In this document: in pieces, positions 42,221-45,248 of the stretch
Layout: each line of letters opens with the position of its first letter
Position numbering within the stretch: the first letter of the stretch is position 1
Assembly: GCA_966211965.1 (NCBI GenBank)
Contig: CBIHON010000043.1
Coordinates: forward strand, 1 to 45,248
From: CBIHON01 sp966211965
GTDB taxonomy: Bacteria > Pseudomonadota > Gammaproteobacteria > Burkholderiales > Burkholderiaceae_D
Direction of reading: 5' to 3'
DNA length: 45,248 nucleotides
Made by a program: the position numbers and the translations under genes
Notes under the pieces: generated by a model
Database searches by the model: none
What the model was told of the DNA's origin: nothing
Seen by the model: the letters and a program-made list of their open reading frames with translations, nothing else

Positions 42221-45031
42221 TTACTCAACGGGGCTTTTTGATTCCCGTCTCTGAAACGTCCCATGACGGGAAAAATAGCGATCGATTTTTTCTGTGGGCA
42301 TCGGCATCGCAAAATAGGCGCCCTGCACCTCGTCGCATTCCAGTTGATGGAGAAGGGTCAGCACCTGCTCCTGCTCCACGCCCTCGGCAATGGTTTTAAG
42401 ATTGAGACTGTGCGCCATTTGAATGATGGCGCGCACGATTGCCGCACCTTCCGTATCGGTGTTCAAGTCGCGAATGAATGATTTGTCGATCTTGAGCTTG
42501 TCAACGGCAAAGCGTTTCAGGTAGGCCAGGCTGGAATATCCGGTGCCGAAGTCGTCGATCGATAATTTGACGCCCAGCGACTTCAGGCGTTTGAGCGTTG
42601 CAAGCACGTTGTCGCTGTCCTGGATCAAAATCGACTCAGTCAATTCCAGTTCCAGGCATGCCGGGTCCAGGCCGGATGCGTATAAGGCATGCGCCACGGT
42701 TTGTTCCAGGTCGCCGCGTTTGAACTGGACGGCAGACAGGTTGACCGCGACCACCATCTCGGGCGAGCCGGCTTGATGCCAGGCAACCGCTTGCCGGCAG
42801 GCTTCCTGCAGTACCCATTCGCCGATAGGTATGATCAGGCCGCTGTCTTCGGCGACCGGGATGATCTCGGCCGCCGAGATCAGGCCGCGCTTCGGATGAT
42901 TCCAGCGGATCAACGCTTCGACCCCGACGGTTTCGGCGTTCTCGACATTGATCTGCGGTTGATAATGGAGAACGAATTCGCCGTGCGCCAGTGCATGCCG
43001 CAGTCCGTCGCGCGTCTTGAGGCTGTTGCCGGCGTTGATGTTCATCTGCTGGCCGTAGAAGCGATAGGTATTGCGCCCGGCTTGCTTGGAGTGGTACATC
43101 GCCGCGTCGGATTTTTTTAGCAGCACTTCGAAATCCCTGCCGTCGTCCGGGTAGACCGCGAGGCCGATCGACAAGCTGGTGAATAATTCCAGCCCCTCGA
43201 TATGGAAGGGGAGCGCCATTTGTTCGAGGATTTTGTCTGCGATGATCGAGATCGAATCGGTATGGTCGATATTGGAAAGAATGATCAGGAATTCATCGCC
43301 GCCATGCCGGCTGACGGTTTCGGTTTCGCGCACACAGGCGCGCAGGCGTTGCGCCACTGCCTTGAGCAAGGCGTCGCCGATCAGATGGCCGAGCGAATCA
43401 TTGACCAGCTTGAAATTGTCGAGATCGATAAATAATAGTGCTGCCTTGGTCTTCTCGCGGTCGGCATAGGCAATCGCCACTTCCATCCGGTCCTTGGCGA
43501 GCACGCGATTGGGGAGCTTGGTCAGGGGATCATGGAAGGCAAGGAACTCGATATGCGCTTCGGATTCCTTGCTTTGGGTAATTTCCTGCACGGTGCCGAT
43601 GACAATCGAGGGATGGCCAGCCTCATCCTGCATGATTTCCAGTTTTTGCCGCGCCCACCTGACGCCATCCGGGTTGTTGACGCGGTGTTCGATGTCGACC
43701 GGCTTGCCGCTGTGGGCGGTCTTCCAGGCTTGGACCACGGCTTTCCGGTCCTCCTGCAGGATGCAGCGAAGGAAGATCTTCCAGGTCAGGGGCGTTCCCA
43801 TCGGTACGCCGAAGATTTTGTAGGCTTCGTCGGACCAGGTGAATTTGTTGGCGGAGAGATCGAGTTTCCAACTGCCGATGCTGGCGATGGATTGCGCTTT
43901 CTTCAAGGTCAGCGTACTTTCCTGAAGCTCCCCGTAAAGCAGATTGCGTTCTACCACCAGGCGATTGAAGTTGCTTACCAAAAGTCCTACTTCGTCATGC
44001 CGTTCGACCGTGAGAGGCAGCATGAAAAGCTGTCCGAGTTCGGACATTTTGCGTATGGAGTCGGCCGCGATTTTCAAGGGCGCCAGTTGCCGCGCCAGGA
44101 TGGCGCGCAGCAGCGCCGCAATGACGATCGACAGCAGGATCGCGGTCAGGTAGACCTGACGCTGGAGCGTCTTGATCGGCGCAAATGCATCCTCGGTCTT
44201 GATGCCGGCGATGACGGTCCAGTCGGCAAACTTCAGGTTCCGGTTTACGCTCAGGGTTTCGAGGCCGTAGGAGGTCATGGAGATGCCGGTTCCCTCGTAT
44301 TGTTGCTCGATCCGCCGATCGAGCAAGGGGTTGATTCCTGTCCGTGGAACCGGCATGAAGATGCGCTCGGTGTCGGAAGCCGAAACTGCGATGCGCGCCT
44401 TGCGTGCGATCACCACCACGCGCACGACCTTGCCGATATGCGGATTTTCGCGGAAGCCGAAAAAATTAGGGTCCTGCGGCGACATCGATGTGACCAGTGC
44501 GCCGATTGGCGTCCCCCTCGCATCGCGTACGGGAACGATGAGCAGGATGCGTGACTGGTGCGGCGTTTTGCCGATCAGGGGGAAAACATGGTGGGGTTGC
44601 CCGCTGGCCATGGCGGCGCGGAAATGCTCATTGCCGTCGACGTAATCGTACAGATTCCCCGTGCCCGCCGGATACTCGTCAACCTTGATGCCGTTTTTGT
44701 CGACAAGGAAAAGTCCATGCGGGAAAATCGAATAAGAGGGACGCAGGTATTGCAGCAGAGACCGGCGTGTGGCCGTGTCGGTGAGCATGTCCGTCGGGAT
44801 CGTGGCGGCAATCTCCTGGATGATGTCCAGGTGCAGCTTCAAATTGGCATCAAGGTCTGCCGCGATGTAACCCACCGTTGCCGACAATTGGTCCACGAGT
44901 ATTTTTTCAAGATCGGCTTGAAGTACCGATGAGACGCGAGCCGCCAATCCCCAAATACCTACAATCAGCAACGCTACGACAACCAGCAGTACACGGGCTT
45001 TCAAGCTCATGGAACGAAAGAGCTTACCCAT
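42221..45031 (-). CDS. Membrane Cache-HAMP-PAS-GGDEF-EAL protein
   Basis: A 936-residue inner-membrane signalling protein. Two transmembrane helices (about 13-32 and about 300-320) bracket a large periplasmic double-Cache sensor; HAMP (about 320-375), PAS (about 400-510), GGDEF (about 530-690) and EAL (about 705-950) follow. The GGDEF active site is GGDEF, but the inhibitory site reads RETE, not RxxD, so feedback inhibition may be lost. The EAL residues (EALIR, NLSAVQF, ELTESIL, DDFGTGYSS, KIDKSF, AEGVEQ) are complete. The start at 45031 (MGKLFRSMSLKARV) is preferred; the extra N-terminal codons up to 45154 look non-conserved. Confidence 0.92.
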   Translation of the reverse strand: MGKLFRSMSLKARVLLVVVALLIVGIWGLAARVSSVLQADLEKILVDQLSATVGYIAADLDANLKLHLDIIQEIAATIPTDMLTDTATRRSLLQYLRPSYSIFPHGLFLVDKNGIKVDEYPAGTGNLYDYVDGNEHFRAAMASGQPHHVFPLIGKTPHQSRILLIVPVRDARGTPIGALVTSMSPQDPNFFGFRENPHIGKVVRVVVIARKARIAVSASDTERIFMPVPRTGINPLLDRRIEQQYEGTGISMTSYGLETLSVNRNLKFADWTVIAGIKTEDAFAPIKTLQRQVYLTAILLSIVIAALLRAILARQLAPLKIAADSIRKMSELGQLFMLPLTVERHDEVGLLVSNFNRLVVERNLLYGELQESTLTLKKAQSIASIGSWKLDLSANKFTWSDEAYKIFGVPMGTPLTWKIFLRCILQEDRKAVVQAWKTAHSGKPVDIEHRVNNPDGVRWARQKLEIMQDEAGHPSIVIGTVQEITQSKESEAHIEFLAFHDPLTKLPNRVLAKDRMEVAIAYADREKTKAALLFIDLDNFKLVNDSLGHLIGDALLKAVAQRLRACVRETETVSRHGGDEFLIILSNIDHTDSISIIADKILEQMALPFHIEGLELFTSLSIGLAVYPDDGRDFEVLLKKSDAAMYHSKQAGRNTYRFYGQQMNINAGNSLKTRDGLRHALAHGEFVLHYQPQINVENAETVGVEALIRWNHPKRGLISAAEIIPVAEDSGLIIPIGEWVLQEACRQAVAWHQAGSPEMVVAVNLSAVQFKRGDLEQTVAHALYASGLDPACLELELTESILIQDSDNVLATLKRLKSLGVKLSIDDFGTGYSSLAYLKRFAVDKLKIDKSFIRDLNTDTEGAAIVRAIIQMAHSLNLKTIAEGVEQEQVLTLLHQLECDEVQGAYFAMPMPTEKIDRYFSRHGTFQRRESKSPVE

Positions 45032-45159
45032 CGATAGAGGGGGCCTTTGAATTGGGTTGATTGGATATTCTTGCGTTTGGTTTGTGTTTCCGATCACCGA
45101 TAAGTTCCCATGCCGCAAAAAAAGCTTGGGGCACGCGATTGTTGCGTAAAACATGCCAT

Positions 45160-45189
45160 GTGTCGTCCCGGCACACCCCGGGACGACAC
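45160..45189. repeat. Perfect 12-bp hairpin upstream of the GGDEF-EAL gene
   Basis: gtgtcgtcccgg (45160-45171) and ccgggacgacac (45178-45189) pair perfectly around cacacc. No T-run follows. It lies upstream of the minus-strand gene near its leader. Confidence 0.6.
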
Positions 45190-45248
45190 GGGATACCTCA
45201 TCAAATATTCAAAAATCAATAATCCAGCGATTAGTTCAAAAATCAAAA

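Overview
The window looks like the chromosome of a betaproteobacterium, most likely an Oxalobacteraceae-type Burkholderiales (Herbaspirillum/Noviherbaspirillum/Collimonas-like). This rests on protein style (RhlE-type helicase, large NrdJ-type reductase, YbfB/YjiJ transporter, GlxA-type regulator) and GC-rich coding usage. It is an inference from the proteins; there is no rRNA or tRNA marker. I recognised no tRNA, rRNA, CRISPR array or complete transposase gene.

Layout. 0-7 kb: DEAD-box helicase, ParB-like protein, CopD-like membrane protein, S9 peptidase, then an alpha/beta hydrolase behind a pair of operator-like palindromes, a small membrane protein and an ABM monooxygenase. 7-11.4 kb: MFS exporter and carboxymuconolactone-decarboxylase-like gene divergent from a LysR regulator, then a spermidine-synthase-like protein and a glutathione transferase. 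11.4-19.1 kb: a long inverted repeat, a small DUF7352-like protein, a phosphatidylserine-decarboxylase-family enzyme with PSDC domain, a GT39-like membrane glycosyltransferase, YjdM, an LCMT-like methyltransferase and a membrane diguanylate cyclase.

19.2-26 kb is the accessory core. It holds a decayed cobalamin-dependent ribonucleotide reductase gene with three in-frame stops, a probable NdpA-like remnant, a gene duplicated with its upstream DNA (one copy frameshifted), and two compact minus-strand gene pairs. In each pair an unsecreted peptidoglycan-active protein (an L,D-transpeptidase-like protein; a PGRP/amidase_2-like amidase) is directly followed by an exported or membrane-anchored small protein. 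This is the usual architecture of orphan type VI secretion effector-immunity modules, but no secretion machinery is present in the window.

26-35.8 kb: patatin-like phospholipase, an odd membrane/hypothetical gene pair, a GlxA-type regulator divergent from a dienelactone-hydrolase-like gene, an exported protein, a 165-bp nested palindrome (MITE-like), a tautomerase, a PLP-dependent cysteine-synthase-family enzyme and an APH-like/P-loop kinase fusion. 35.9-39.3 kb is a relic of a respiratory nitrate reductase locus: a narK fragment and the first ~60 codons of narG remain, with a papain-like C1 peptidase (PKD and FN3 domains) lying between them. 39.4-45.2 kb: two multidomain GGDEF-EAL proteins flank a GRDP/DUF1399-like protein whose tail is built of 9-residue FCGATN-type repeats.

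A 20-22 bp sequence resembling the end of an IS5-type element recurs five times (0.04, 23.7, 32.9, 34.2 and 35.9 kb). Twice it supplies or overlaps a stop codon and once it abuts the broken narK. Past transposition and deletion have clearly shaped the window. Three c-di-GMP enzymes in about 27 kb suggest active surface or motility signalling.
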